Shown here: in pieces, positions 18,204 to 27,141 of the stretch
Numbering within the stretch: the first letter of the stretch is position 1
Layout: each line of letters starts with the position of its first letter
From: Mycobacterium paraseoulense
GTDB taxonomy: Bacteria; Actinomycetota; Actinomycetes; Mycobacteriales; Mycobacteriaceae
Direction: 5' to 3'
NCBI RefSeq assembly: GCF_010731655.1
Contig: NZ_AP022619.1
Coordinates: forward strand, 3,410,001 to 3,474,000
DNA length: 64,000 nucleotides
Program-made: the position numbers and the translations under genes
Notes under the pieces: model-generated
Told to the model about the DNA's origin: nothing
Seen by the model: only the letters and a program-made list of their open reading frames with translations
Database searches by the model: none

Positions 18204-18950
18204 GTGTACTTCGCCGGCGTCGACCTGGCCTGGGCCGGGCGCAACCCCACCGGGGTAGCGGTCATCGACGCGGGGGGCCGCCTCGTGCACATCGCGGCCG
18301 CCGGCGACGACACCGGGGTGCTCGCCTCGTTGGCGCCCTACGTGCGGGGGCATTGCGTGGTGGGGTTCGACGCGCCGCTGGTGGTCAACAACCCGACCGG
18401 CCAGCGTCCCGCCGAGGCGGCACTCAACCGTGACTTCCGCAGGTTCGAAGCCGGGGCGCACCCGGCCAACACCGCCAAACCGGAATTCGCGGACGGCGGG
18501 CGTGCGGCGCGCTTGGCGCGGGCGATGGGGCTCGACATGGACCCGCGGTCACCGGCTCCGCGCCGCGCCCTCGAGGTCTACCCCCATCCGGCGACCGTGG
18601 TGTTGTTCCAGCTGGCCCGAACGCTCAAGTACAAGGCGAAGCCAGGCCGCGATGTCGACCAGCTCAAGTCGGAGCTGCTCTTGTTGATGGACGGCATCGA
18701 AAAGCTCGCGCACAATGCGGTGCCGTTAGCCGTGACTGGTCATGACGAGTGGCTTCGGCTGCGCAACCGAGTCGCCGCCGCCCAGCGGAAAAGCGAGCTG
18801 CGGCGCGCCGAAGATCCGGTCGACGCCGTCGTCTGCGCCTACGTGGCCTTGTACGCGGAGCGCCGCCCGGCGGACGTGACGATTTACGGCGACTTCGCCA
18901 CGGGGTACATCGTGACGCCGGCGCTGCCCGCCGACCGGACGGGCCGCTGA
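18204..18950 (+). CDS. DUF429 protein, RNase H-like fold predicted nuclease (Rv0776c-like)
   Basis: A 248-residue protein that opens with the DUF429 block 'YFAGVDLAWAGRNPTGVAVI'. The Asp of GVDLAW is the first acidic ligand expected in the RNase H-like fold. 'VVGFDAPLVVNN' supplies the second Asp, and 'EDPVDAVVCAYVALYA' the last. Its biochemical role is unknown. GTG start with a leaderless-type promoter. The last 67 bases overlap the end of the TetR gene on the other strand, so both stops lie inside the neighbour's coding sequence. Confidence 0.88.
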   Translation: MYFAGVDLAWAGRNPTGVAVIDAGGRLVHIAAAGDDTGVLASLAPYVRGHCVVGFDAPLVVNNPTGQRPAEAALNRDFRRFEAGAHPANTAKPEFADGGRAARLARAMGLDMDPRSPAPRRALEVYPHPATVVLFQLARTLKYKAKPGRDVDQLKSELLLLMDGIEKLAHNAVPLAVTGHDEWLRLRNRVAAAQRKSELRRAEDPVDAVVCAYVALYAERRPADVTIYGDFATGYIVTPALPADRTGR

Positions 18951-19546
18951 TCAATGGGCGCAAGCACGTCGATGAGATCGACCACCGTCCCCAGGGCCGC
19001 CGCGTGCGGATCGCGACCCTCCACGAGGGCGGACACCACGCAACCGTCGACCGCACAGATCAGCGTGCACACCAGCTCGATATGCACCGTGCGGCCCGAT
19101 CGCTCGATGGCCTCGGCCACGGCCTCGGCGCGCTGGCGCAGGCTGCGGCGCATGGTTTCGCGCAACGCGGGCAGCCGGGTGCACGCGATGTGCCGCTCGT
19201 AGCGCGAGATCAGCTGGTCACTGAGTCTCGGGCTGGACACATCTCCGACCAGCAGGTCGACCAGTACCTCGGCGATGGTTTCGGGGCCGCGACGCCGGCG
19301 CGAGAGGGCGGCAACCCGTGACCGCAGCTGCGCCACCTCGATCATCGCGATGTGTTCGACAGCGCGCGCAATCAAATCGTCAAGGGACGAGAAGTAATAC
19401 GTGGTAGACGCCAACGGCAATCCGGCCCGCCGAGCGACGGCACGATGCCCCACCGCATCGAAGCCGCCTTCGGCAAGCAGCTCGGCGGCGGCGCTCACCA
19501 GCGCATACCGTCGACGTTCTCCCTTGGGAGTGACTGCTGCCGTCAC
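18884..19546 (-). CDS. TetR-family regulator (Rv0775-like)
   Basis: A 220-residue protein. The N-terminal helix-turn-helix is about residues 10-57, with 'AAAELLAEGGFDAVGHRAVA' and the recognition part 'RRAGLPLASTTYYFSSLDDL'. The C-terminal two thirds is an all-helical ligand domain. GTG start at 19546. It is divergent from the Tat-exported hydrolase gene with 73 bp between starts, so it may regulate that gene and itself; no clear palindrome was found there. Confidence 0.9.
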   Translation of the reverse strand: MTAAVTPKGERRRYALVSAAAELLAEGGFDAVGHRAVARRAGLPLASTTYYFSSLDDLIARAVEHIAMIEVAQLRSRVAALSRRRRGPETIAEVLVDLLVGDVSSPRLSDQLISRYERHIACTRLPALRETMRRSLRQRAEAVAEAIERSGRTVHIELVCTLICAVDGCVVSALVEGRDPHAAALGTVVDLIDVLAPIDQRPVRSAGSAGVTMYPVAKSP

Positions 19547-19619
19547 GAGTAGCCATCGTGCCAGTCAAAGTGGTACTGCATTGCCATTTCGCCCAAACGG
19601 CCCGCCAAACCAACATGGC

Positions 19620-20537
19620 ATGATGGCCCGCATGCCCGACTTGAGCCGCCGCGCCCTGCTGGGCCTCGGCGCCGGCGCCGCCGCGGGCGCATTGGGCACG
19701 TACGGGCTCGACATCCTGTTCAAGCCCCGGCCATCTCAGGCCCTCCCGCTGTCACCGGCCGGCACCCCGGCGCCGCTGGCACCGCCGCCGACCGCGCCCC
19801 TCGAACCCGCTCCGCCGGGACAGCCCGCGCCCACCATGGTGACGGGTTCCTTCGTCTCGGGGGCGCGCGGCGGGATCAACACCAACTGGGCCATCGCGCG
19901 CCCGCCCGGTCAGACAAAGCCGCTGCGACCGGTGATCGCGCTGCACGGCAAGGGCAGTGACGCGTCGACGGTGATGGCCGGTGGTGTCGAGCAGGGCCTG
20001 GCACAGGCCGTCAACGCGGGGCTGCCGCCGTTTGCGGTGGTCGCCGTCGACGGCGGTGGCAGCTATTGGCACAAGCGGACTTCCGGTGAGGACAGCGGGG
20101 CCATGGTGCTCGATGAGCTCATTCCGATGCTCGGCGGGCAGAACATCGACACGTCGCGGGTGGCGTTTCTGGGGTGGTCGATGGGCGGCTACGGCGCGTT
20201 GTTGCTCGGCGGCCGGCTGGGCCCGGCACGCACCGCGGCGATCTGCGCCGTCAGTCCCGCGCTGTGGCTCTCCCCCGGCGCGGCTGCGCCGGGGGCGTTC
20301 GACGGGCCCGACGACTTCGCGGCGAACTCGGTGTTCGGGATGCCAGCGCTGGCGTCGATTCCGATCCGGGTGGACTGCGGCGACAGCGATCCGTTCTACG
20401 CCGCGACCAAGCAGTTCATCGCGCAGCTGCCCCATCCCCCGGCGGGGGGTTTCTCCCCCGGCGGCCATAACGGGGAGTTTTGGAGCTCGCAGCTGCCGGC
20501 CGAGCTGATTTGGATGGCGCCGCTTCTGACGGCCTGA
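19620..20537 (+). CDS. Tat-exported alpha/beta-hydrolase, esterase-like (Rv0774c-like)
   Basis: About 305 residues. The N terminus has a twin-arginine signal, 'LSRRALLGLGAGAAAGALG', followed by a Pro-rich linker. The hydrolase has the nucleophile elbow 'LGWSMGGYGALL' (S187 from ATG 19620), an acid candidate in 'VDCGDSDPFY' and the catalytic His in 'GGHNGEFW'. The family (antigen-85/esterase D-like) contains mycobacterial cell-surface esterases. In-frame ATGs at 19620, 19623 and 19632 are all possible; none has a convincing ribosome site. A longer frame from 19401 runs back through the TetR gene and was rejected. Confidence 0.88.
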   Translation: MMARMPDLSRRALLGLGAGAAAGALGTYGLDILFKPRPSQALPLSPAGTPAPLAPPPTAPLEPAPPGQPAPTMVTGSFVSGARGGINTNWAIARPPGQTKPLRPVIALHGKGSDASTVMAGGVEQGLAQAVNAGLPPFAVVAVDGGGSYWHKRTSGEDSGAMVLDELIPMLGGQNIDTSRVAFLGWSMGGYGALLLGGRLGPARTAAICAVSPALWLSPGAAAPGAFDGPDDFAANSVFGMPALASIPIRVDCGDSDPFYAATKQFIAQLPHPPAGGFSPGGHNGEFWSSQLPAELIWMAPLLTA

Positions 20538-20609
20538 TTTCGGGCCCGCGGGCGTAACGGCAAGGCGAGAATTGCCGCCGAAAATCGCCGTAGCGTTACG
20601 CTCGCGAAG

Positions 20610-22193
20610 GTGACCGCACCTTTCGATTGGCACTTCCCTTACGCGTGGCCGCGAAAGCCGATGCTGGCGGAAAACGTTGTGTGCACGTCACAACCGCTGG
20701 CAGCACAAGCGGGCCTTCGGATGCTCGCCGAAGGGGGCAGCGCGGTGGACGCGGCGATCGCCACTGCGATCGCCCTCACGGTGGTCGAGCCGGTGTCCAA
20801 CGGTATCGGCTCGGACGCGTTCGCCATCGTGTGGGATGGCCGGCGCTTGCATGGACTCAATGCGTCTGGCCGCTCACCTGCGGCCTGGACACCGGAATAT
20901 TTCGGCGGCGACGCCGTTCCCGCGCTCGGCTGGAACGCGGTGACCGTGCCCGGCGCGGTTTCGGCGTGGACCGAACTGCACGTAAAGTTCGGCAAGCTCC
21001 CGTTCGAGACGCTCTTTGAGCCCGCAATCCGCTACGGCCACAACGGTTTCCCGGTCTCGCCGACCGTCGCGGAGCAATGGGCGGCGCAGATCCCCCTGTT
21101 CGAGAAGCAGCCCGGCTTCGCCGCCGCCTTCATGCCCGCCGGGCGCGCGCCGAAACCCGGCGAGCGGTTCAGGCTCGCCGATCAGGCCGCCACACTCGAG
21201 AAGATCGCCGCGACCCACGGTGAGTCGTTCTACCGCGGAGAGCTGGCCGATCAACTCCAAGCCCACGCGCTGGCCAACGACGGCGCGATGCGGGCCACCG
21301 ACCTCGCCGCCCATCGCGCCGACTGGGTGGACACGATCAGTGGGGGCTACCGCGGTTACACGGTGCACGAGATCCCGCCCAACGGCCACGGTATCGTGGC
21401 GCTGATCGCACTGGGAATCCTGGAGCACTTCGACATGGCCTCGTTCGCAGTCGATTCCGCCGACAGCGTGCACCTGCAGATCGAAGCGGTGAAGCTGGCC
21501 TTCGCCGACGCTCAGGCCTACGTCGCCGACATCGAGCACATGTCGCTGCGCCCCGAACGCCTGCTCGACGTCGACTACCTGAGGCACCGCGCGGCCCTGA
21601 TCGATCGGGCGCGGGCCCAGCCGGCGTCGGCGGGCGCGCCGAGCGGGGGAACCGTGTACCTGACCGCCGCCGACGCCGAGGGGATGATGGTGTCGATGAT
21701 CCAGTCGAACTACATGGGATTCGGGTCGGGTGTCGTGGTGCCGGGCACTGGCATATCGCTGCAGAACCGTGGGGCGAACTTCGTTGCCGCCCACGGCCAT
21801 CCGAACCGGGTGGGGCCGGCGAAACGCCCCTACCACACGATCATCCCCGGCTTCGTCACCAAAGACGGCGCCCCGGTGATGAGCTTCGGGGTGATGGGCG
21901 GAACGATGCAACCCCAGGGTCACACGCAGCTGATGGTGCGCATCGCCGATTACGGCCAGAATCCGCAGGCCGCGTGCGACGGCCCGCGGTTCCGATGGGT
22001 GCAGGGCATGCAGGTCGCCTGCGAGAAGGGATTCCCGCCCTCGACGCTCGACGAGCTTCGACGCCGCGGACATGACCTGGTTGCCGTGGACGACTACAAC
22101 CAGTTCGGCAGCTGTCAGGCGATCTGGCGCCTCGACGGCGGCTATTTCGCGGCGAGCGATCCCCGCCGCGACGGCCAAGCCGCGGGGTTCTAG
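20610..22193 (+). CDS. ggtA: gamma-glutamyltransferase family protein (GgtA, Rv0773c-like)
   Basis: A 527-residue Ntn-hydrolase of the GGT family. The predicted autocleavage/nucleophile is T348 in '[14 protein letters not shown]', followed by '[15 protein letters not shown]' and '[11 protein letters not shown]'. There is no signal peptide. The N terminus '[17 protein letters not shown]' is that of the cytosolic GGT-like/acylase group rather than periplasmic GGT. Substrates may be gamma-glutamyl or acyl amides. The GTG start has TACGCT 7 nt before it, so its mRNA is probably near-leaderless. The TAG stop is shared in a CTAG palindrome with the purD stop. Confidence 0.92.
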   Translation: MTAPFDWHFPYAWPRKPMLAENVVCTSQPLAAQAGLRMLAEGGSAVDAAIATAIALTVVEPVSNGIGSDAFAIVWDGRRLHGLNASGRSPAAWTPEYFGGDAVPALGWNAVTVPGAVSAWTELHVKFGKLPFETLFEPAIRYGHNGFPVSPTVAEQWAAQIPLFEKQPGFAAAFMPAGRAPKPGERFRLADQAATLEKIAATHGESFYRGELADQLQAHALANDGAMRATDLAAHRADWVDTISGGYRGYTVHEIPPNGHGIVALIALGILEHFDMASFAVDSADSVHLQIEAVKLAFADAQAYVADIEHMSLRPERLLDVDYLRHRAALIDRARAQPASAGAPSGGTVYLTAADAEGMMVSMIQSNYMGFGSGVVVPGTGISLQNRGANFVAAHGHPNRVGPAKRPYHTIIPGFVTKDGAPVMSFGVMGGTMQPQGHTQLMVRIADYGQNPQAACDGPRFRWVQGMQVACEKGFPPSTLDELRRRGHDLVAVDDYNQFGSCQAIWRLDGGYFAASDPRRDGQAAGF

Positions 22194-23458
22194 ACGCTGA
22201 TCTTGCCCTCGGCGGCCAACAGCGCGATGTCGCCTCGAAAGTGGCTGCCGGGCAACCGGATAGAGCGCATCAGCTCGTACGCCCGCGCCCGTGCGTCGGC
22301 GAGGTCGGCGCCGGTGCCCACCACCGACAGCACGCGGCCGCCCGAGGAAACCACCTGGCCGTCGTCGCGACGCGCCGTGCCCGCGTGCAGCACCCCTTCG
22401 GCTTCCGAGCCCGCGACCACGTCCCCGACCCGGGGGCGACCGGGATAGTTCTCCGCCGCCAGCACCACCGTGACGGCCGCGCCGTCGCGCCAGCGCAGCT
22501 CGCCGAAGTCGGCCAGCTTGCCCGCGCCCGCCGCGTACAGCAGTTGCCCGAGCGGCGATTCCAGCAGCGCCAGCACCGCCTGGGTCTCCGGATCGCCGAA
22601 CCGGCAGTTGAATTCGACGACGGCCGGCCCGTTGGCAGTGATCGCCAATCCGACGTAGAGCAACCCGCGGAACGGGCTGCCGCGCCGAACCATCTCGGCC
22701 GCAACGGGTTCGACGATATCGCCGACGATGTCCCGATACAGCTCGTCGGGAAGCCACGGCACCGGCGCGTAGGCGCCCATGCCGCCGGTGTTGGGCCCCG
22801 TATCACCCTCGCCGACGCGCTTGAAGTCCTGCGCGGGCAACAGCGGCACCACGGTTTCGCCGTCGACGACGCAGAACAGCGACACCTCGGGGCCGTCCAG
22901 ATACGACTCCAGCAGCACCGGGTGTCCCGCCTCGAGCAGTTCGGCCGCGTGCGCCCGGGCGACGCTGCGGTCCGCCGTCACCACCACGCCCTTGCCGGCG
23001 GCCAGCCGGTCGTCCTTGACCACCCAGGCCGGGTCGCCCACCGGTGGCCCGAACCGGTCCAGTGCGGCATCCAAATGCGCTGGACTGTCGACGGTTTCGC
23101 TGGCCGCGGTGCGCACGCCCGCCGCGGCCATCACCTCTTTGGCGAACGCCTTCGACCCTTCGATGCGGGCGGCGTCCTTGCCGGGACCGAAGCAGACGAT
23201 GCCGGCGGCGCGCAGGGCGTCGGCCACCCCCAGCACCAACGGCACCTCCGGACCGATGACCACGAGATCGGCCAGGACCTCGCGGGCGAGGGCGACGACA
23301 TCGGAACCGGAGGTGATGTCGACGTCGCGCTGCTCGGCCACCCGGGCGGTCCCGGCGTTACCGGGAGCGACGATTAGGCCCGTGACCTGCGGGTCTTTCC
23401 GAAGAGCCAGCAGCAGCGCATGCTCTCGGGCACCCGAACCGATCACGAGGACTCGCAC
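22190..23458 (-). CDS. purD: phosphoribosylamine-glycine ligase PurD
   Basis: A 422-residue ATP-grasp enzyme. It starts '[19 protein letters not shown]' with the PurD N-terminal Rossmann motif. '[16 protein letters not shown]' and '[13 protein letters not shown]' form the ATP-grasp, and '[13 protein letters not shown]' is the metal-binding signature. It joins phosphoribosylamine and glycine in the second step of IMP synthesis. GTG start; TAGTCT 8 nt upstream is the likely -10. It is convergent with ggtA, sharing 4 bp. Confidence 0.97.
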   Translation of the reverse strand: MRVLVIGSGAREHALLLALRKDPQVTGLIVAPGNAGTARVAEQRDVDITSGSDVVALAREVLADLVVIGPEVPLVLGVADALRAAGIVCFGPGKDAARIEGSKAFAKEVMAAAGVRTAASETVDSPAHLDAALDRFGPPVGDPAWVVKDDRLAAGKGVVVTADRSVARAHAAELLEAGHPVLLESYLDGPEVSLFCVVDGETVVPLLPAQDFKRVGEGDTGPNTGGMGAYAPVPWLPDELYRDIVGDIVEPVAAEMVRRGSPFRGLLYVGLAITANGPAVVEFNCRFGDPETQAVLALLESPLGQLLYAAGAGKLADFGELRWRDGAAVTVVLAAENYPGRPRVGDVVAGSEAEGVLHAGTARRDDGQVVSSGGRVLSVVGTGADLADARARAYELMRSIRLPGSHFRGDIALLAAEGKISV

Positions 23459-23508
23459 GACACGTCAGACTAGCCCGGGCAAACGCCGCACGCCTACGGC
23501 ACCCGTAT

Positions 23509-23940
23509 TCAGAGAATTTTTTCGAGCAGATGCTTGAGGTCTTTTTGTTGCGCCGCCGTGAGGCGTCCGAGACGCTTGTCGAACTCGGCGGACAGCAGCG
23601 CCAGACCGTCCGCGGCGGCCCTGCGCCCGGCCGGGGTGAGCAGCAGGCGGTGGCGCCGCAGATCGGCGGCGTCGATCTCGCGGCGCACGAAGCCCGCGGC
23701 CTCCAGTCGTTTGAGGTAGACCGTGACCGTCGCCTTGGGCATGCTCAACGTCGCCGCCAGCTCGGCCGGGTAGGGATGCTCGTCGATCTCGGCGAGCAGG
23801 AACAGCTCCTTGGACTCGAGCCCAAGCGCGCAGATGTCGGCCTCGGCGCACGAGATGACCGACAGCAGCACCCGGTAGTTCAACGACCAGATCCTGGCCC
23901 CGTCGACCACGGAGGCCGACTTGCCAGGTCGTTCAGACAT
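23509..23940 (-). CDS. MarR-family transcriptional regulator
   Basis: A 143-residue winged-helix protein. The DNA-binding core is about residues 50-110: 'YPAELAATLSMPKATVTVYL' as helix-turn-helix, then 'RLEAAGFVRREIDAADLRRH' and 'LLLTPAGRRAA' as wing and start of the dimer helix. It is divergent from an aldo/keto reductase gene with only 58 bp between starts, so that gene is the likely target. Neither gene is known at this position (between purD and the Rv0771 gene) in M. tuberculosis. Confidence 0.9.
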   Translation of the reverse strand: MSERPGKSASVVDGARIWSLNYRVLLSVISCAEADICALGLESKELFLLAEIDEHPYPAELAATLSMPKATVTVYLKRLEAAGFVRREIDAADLRRHRLLLTPAGRRAAADGLALLSAEFDKRLGRLTAAQQKDLKHLLEKIL

Positions 23941-23998
23941 GAACTAGTTTATAACGGAACAAGCCCATACTCGAACAACTTACCAGAAAGCGACCCTA
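23941..23998. promoter_or_regulatory. divergent MarR/aldo-keto reductase promoter region with AT-rich palindrome
   Basis: AACTAGTT (23942-23949) is a perfect 8-bp palindrome, and it runs into TTATAAC and GGAAC. The GTT/AAC arms repeat through 23942-23961. The patch is far more AT-rich than its surroundings and lies at the MarR start, so it is a good candidate for a MarR operator. The exact sites are inferred. Confidence 0.4.
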
Positions 23999-25084
23999 AT
24001 GCCTCTGGATCAGTACGTGACACTCGGACGCTCCGGCCTGCGCGTCAGCCCTCTGTGCCTGGGCGCCATGACGTTCGGAGAAGACCTCGGCTGGGGTACC
24101 AGTGTCGAGGAGTCCCAACAGATCATCGATCGATACACCGGGCTCGGCGGCAACTTCATCGACACCGCCAACTTCTACACGCGCAGCCACTCCGAGAAGA
24201 TCATCGGCGACCACATCGGCCGCAACGCCGCCCGGCGGGATCGACTGGTGATCGCGACCAAATTCAGCGGCAACCTGTACCCGGGCGACCCCAACGGCGG
24301 CGGCTCGGGCCGCAAGTCCCTGATCAACGCCTGCGAAAACTCGCTGCGGCGTCTGCAAACCGACTACATCGACCTGTACTGGTTGCACATCTGGGATGCG
24401 AACACCCCGATCGACGAGACGATGGCGGCGCTCGACGACCTCGTCCGGGCCGGAAAGGTGCGCTACATCGGCGTTTCGGACACCCCGGCGTGGAAGATCG
24501 CCGAGGCCAACCTCATCGCCCGGTTCCGCGGATGGTCGAGCTTCGTCGGTCTGCAGGTCGAGTACTCACTGCTGGAACGCGCCATCGAACAGGAACTGGT
24601 TCCGATGGCGTCGGAATTCGGCCTCGGCATCACACCGTGGTCGCCGCTCAAGGGCGGCGTGCTCAGCGGGAAATACACCAGGGCCAATGCCGGGCGGCAG
24701 GACGCCGACCGCGGCGCGATGGTCAACGCCTTCCTCAACGAGAAGACCTACGCGCTGATGGACGAACTCGAGACCATCGCCCAGGCCCACGAGACGACGG
24801 TCGCCAGTGTCGCGCTGGCCTGGGTGCACGCGCAGGCGGCCGTCTCCTCCGTCATCATCGGCGCGCGCAGGCTCTCGCAACTGGATGACAACGTCCGCGC
24901 CGTCGACGTGAGCCTTCGCGCCGACGAACTGGCCCGGCTCGACGCGCTGACCAAGCCGAAGTTCGGGTTTCCGCACAACATGCTGGAGATGGCGCCGGGC
25001 ATTCTCAACGGCGGGACATCGGTCAACGGCGTATCGGGCTCGATCTCCGAGTACGTGATGCCCGAAGGTGGCCGGCCGTACTGA
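23999..25084 (+). CDS. aldo/keto reductase
   Basis: A 361-residue AKR (beta/alpha)8 barrel with the tetrad in place. 'NFIDTANFYTRSHSEKIIG' holds the Asp and Tyr, 'VIATKFSG' the Lys, and 'DLYWLHIWD' the His. 'SSVIIGARRLSQLDDN' is the NADPH phosphate-binding block. The sequence resembles the YajO/Tas-type group. It reduces an aldehyde or ketone with NADPH; the substrate is unknown. It is divergently paired with MarR. The stop lies 1 bp from the stop of the convergent CMD gene. Confidence 0.92.
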   Translation: MPLDQYVTLGRSGLRVSPLCLGAMTFGEDLGWGTSVEESQQIIDRYTGLGGNFIDTANFYTRSHSEKIIGDHIGRNAARRDRLVIATKFSGNLYPGDPNGGGSGRKSLINACENSLRRLQTDYIDLYWLHIWDANTPIDETMAALDDLVRAGKVRYIGVSDTPAWKIAEANLIARFRGWSSFVGLQVEYSLLERAIEQELVPMASEFGLGITPWSPLKGGVLSGKYTRANAGRQDADRGAMVNAFLNEKTYALMDELETIAQAHETTVASVALAWVHAQAAVSSVIIGARRLSQLDDNVRAVDVSLRADELARLDALTKPKFGFPHNMLEMAPGILNGGTSVNGVSGSISEYVMPEGGRPY

Positions 25085-25085
25085 G

Positions 25086-25523
25086 TCAGTCCTTGTCGCC
25101 GGAGTGCATCTTCAACGCGGCGTCCACGTTGGCCTTCTTGTCCTCCCCGCCGCCCTTCGCCGCGGCCTTCTTGCGCTTGGCGACGACGGCGTCGACGGCG
25201 CCGTTGAGCGCCGACCCCAGCGGGAACCCGAGGTAGTGGGTGAGGAAGACGGCCATCTCCTTCAGCTCGGTCTCGGTGAGCTCCCCGTTGAGCAACGCGG
25301 CGTTGATCTGAATCTCGGCCAGGTCGCGGTTGCCGATCGCGGTCACCGCCGTCAACGTCATGATGCGCTTGTCGCGCATCGACAATCCCGGTCGTGTCCA
25401 GATGCTGCCGAACAGGTGGTCGACGGTCAGGTCGAAGTACGCGTCGCCCTCGATGTTGGGCATCTCCCACCCGTAGACCTCGTTCATCTTCTCGAGGCCC
25501 TTGCGGCGACGTTCGTCCATCAC
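25086..25523 (-). CDS. carboxymuconolactone decarboxylase-family protein (Rv0771-like)
   Basis: A 145-residue CMD/AhpD-fold protein. The core is 'FGSIWTRPGLSMRDKRIMTL' and 'NRDLAEIQINAALLNGELTE', as in PcaC-type proteins. It has no cysteine, so it is not an AhpD-like peroxidase. The C-terminal 35 residues are Lys/Ala-rich and probably disordered ('AKRKKAAAKGGGEDKK'). It is the last gene of the aldA operon and overlaps the hydroxyisobutyrate dehydrogenase gene by 4 bp. Its role there, perhaps decarboxylation or isomerisation of a pathway acid, is an inference. Confidence 0.9.
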   Translation of the reverse strand: MMDERRRKGLEKMNEVYGWEMPNIEGDAYFDLTVDHLFGSIWTRPGLSMRDKRIMTLTAVTAIGNRDLAEIQINAALLNGELTETELKEMAVFLTHYLGFPLGSALNGAVDAVVAKRKKAAAKGGGEDKKANVDAALKMHSGDKD

Positions 25524-26377
25524 GCCTCTTTCTCTGTGTGTGGCACCCCGAGGCCGGCGGCCAACCCCTCGTGCGCCAGCCTGGCCAGCGGCAGCTCGAC
25601 CGACAACGCCTCACCTAACGCCAGTGCCAGGCTCAGGTCCTTCTCCCCCAGACCGCGGGTGTGCATGAATGGCTGATACAGAAAGTGTTCTGGCGCAAGG
25701 TCGTTCATGTCGTCGCGGACCATGATCGCCCCCGGCCCGCCGGTGAGGGCGTCGGTGTGCCGCACCACCCGCCCCAGCGCCTGCAGATCCAGGCCCGCGG
25801 CCTCGGCGAGCTTCATGGCTTCGCAGGCCGCGACATAGGACGTGAAGGTCAACATGTTGCGGGCCAGCTTCATTCGAGTCCCAGCGCCGGGCTCGCCGGC
25901 GTGGATGACCACCGCCGCCCAGTGTTTGAACGCCGGCTTGATCCGCTCGTACACGTCGCGATCGGCGCCCACCATCGTGGCCAGCTCGCCCTTCGCGGCG
26001 GCGGCCGCGCCACCGCTGACGGGCGCGTCGACGATGTGGATTCCCTGCGGTTTGAGCTCGGCGGCCAGCTCGACAGCGGTGTTGTCGCTGATGGTCGAGT
26101 GGATCGCGATGACCGTGCCGGGCTTGGCGTGGGCGGCGAGCTCGCCCACCACCTCGCGCACCTGGGCGTCGTTGAGCACGGTGATGTGGATGATGTCGGC
26201 GGCGGCGACGTCGGCGACGCTGTCGGCGAGGCCGGCCCCCTTCTCGGCCAGCGGCGTCATCGCCTCCGTCCGAATGTCGTAAACCGTCACCCCGCCGGGC
26301 CATTCGGTCATCTTCGTGGCCATCGGCGCACCCATGTTGCCCAGCCCGACGTAGCCCAGCTTCAGATCGCTTGTCAT
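25520..26377 (-). CDS. 3-hydroxyisobutyrate dehydrogenase-like NAD(P) oxidoreductase (Rv0770-like)
   Basis: A 285-residue beta-hydroxyacid dehydrogenase. The NAD(P) site is 'LGYVGLGNMGAPMATKM'. The substrate block 'DAPVSGGAAAAAKGELATMV' and the catalytic Lys in 'GTRMKLARNMLTF' are present. Overlaps of 4 bp with both neighbours show tight coupling in the aldA-SDR-this-CMD operon. It probably oxidises a beta-hydroxy acid made by the upstream aldehyde dehydrogenase; the true substrate is unknown. Confidence 0.93.
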   Translation of the reverse strand: MTSDLKLGYVGLGNMGAPMATKMTEWPGGVTVYDIRTEAMTPLAEKGAGLADSVADVAAADIIHITVLNDAQVREVVGELAAHAKPGTVIAIHSTISDNTAVELAAELKPQGIHIVDAPVSGGAAAAAKGELATMVGADRDVYERIKPAFKHWAAVVIHAGEPGAGTRMKLARNMLTFTSYVAACEAMKLAEAAGLDLQALGRVVRHTDALTGGPGAIMVRDDMNDLAPEHFLYQPFMHTRGLGEKDLSLALALGEALSVELPLARLAHEGLAAGLGVPHTEKEA

Positions 26378-27123
26378 GACCGGATTATCTGCCCGCCGTC
26401 AACATTGAAGATCTGCCCGGTGATCCACGACGCCTCGTCGGAGAGCAAGAACAGGCACATCCCTACCAGGTCCTCGGGGGTTCCCATGCGCGACAGGGGA
26501 AGACCCTTGACGATGTCGGCGACGATCTCCTGCGGGGTGGTGGTCCGGTTCGCCTCGGTGTCGATGGGTCCCGGAGCGATCGCGTTGATCCGGATGTTCT
26601 GCCCGCCCAACTCGCGCGAGAGCTGTTGCGTCAAACCGTTGATCCCGACCTTCGCCAGGCCGTAGAAGTTCGAGTACAGCCACGCCGCGGTGGACGACTG
26701 ATTGATGATCGCGCCCCCGCCGCGCTTGGCCATCTTCTTGTACACGGCGCGGGTGCACCACAACGCGCCGTCGAGGTTGACGCTCATGAACTTCTTGTAG
26801 TACTCGGGGTCGATGGTGAGCAGGAAGTCCAGCTTCATGCCTCCGAAGATCGCCGCATTGTTGACCAGGTAATCGATGCCGCCGAATTCCGCCAGCGTCC
26901 GATCGGCCATCGCCTTGGCCGAGGCCGGGTCGGACACGTCGACCGGGATGCTGATCGCCGTGCCACCGTCGGCCGCGATCTGCTTGGCCACCCCTTCGGC
27001 CGCTTCCGCATTGATGTCGGCGACGACCACCGCCGCGCCCTCGCGGGCCAGCGCCTCGGCGTAGGCCTGGCCGATGCCGCCGCCGGCCCCGGTGACGATG
27101 CCGACCTTGTTCTCAAACCGCAT
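26374..27123 (-). CDS. short-chain dehydrogenase/reductase (Rv0769-like)
   Basis: A 249-residue classical SDR. The cofactor motif is 'VTGAGGGIGQAYAEAL' and the structural motif is 'NNAAI'. The Ser is in 'INQSSTAAW' and the active site is YxxxK ('FYGLAKVGING'). The C terminus 'DGGQIIRS' is the usual SDR end. It lies 18 bp after aldA with a GAGGAG ribosome site and overlaps the next gene by 4 bp. It likely interconverts an alcohol and a ketone in the same pathway as AldA. Confidence 0.93.
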   Translation of the reverse strand: MRFENKVGIVTGAGGGIGQAYAEALAREGAAVVVADINAEAAEGVAKQIAADGGTAISIPVDVSDPASAKAMADRTLAEFGGIDYLVNNAAIFGGMKLDFLLTIDPEYYKKFMSVNLDGALWCTRAVYKKMAKRGGGAIINQSSTAAWLYSNFYGLAKVGINGLTQQLSRELGGQNIRINAIAPGPIDTEANRTTTPQEIVADIVKGLPLSRMGTPEDLVGMCLFLLSDEASWITGQIFNVDGGQIIRS

Positions 27124-27141
27124 GCTCGTGGGCTCCTCTGG

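Noticed and set aside
20874..22757. 627-codon minus-strand frame opposite ggtA
   Set aside because: Crosses the ggtA-purD junction antisense; shadow composition.
25086..25523. CMD-family protein as an AhpD-type peroxidase
   Set aside because: The sequence contains no cysteine, so the CxxC redox site is absent.
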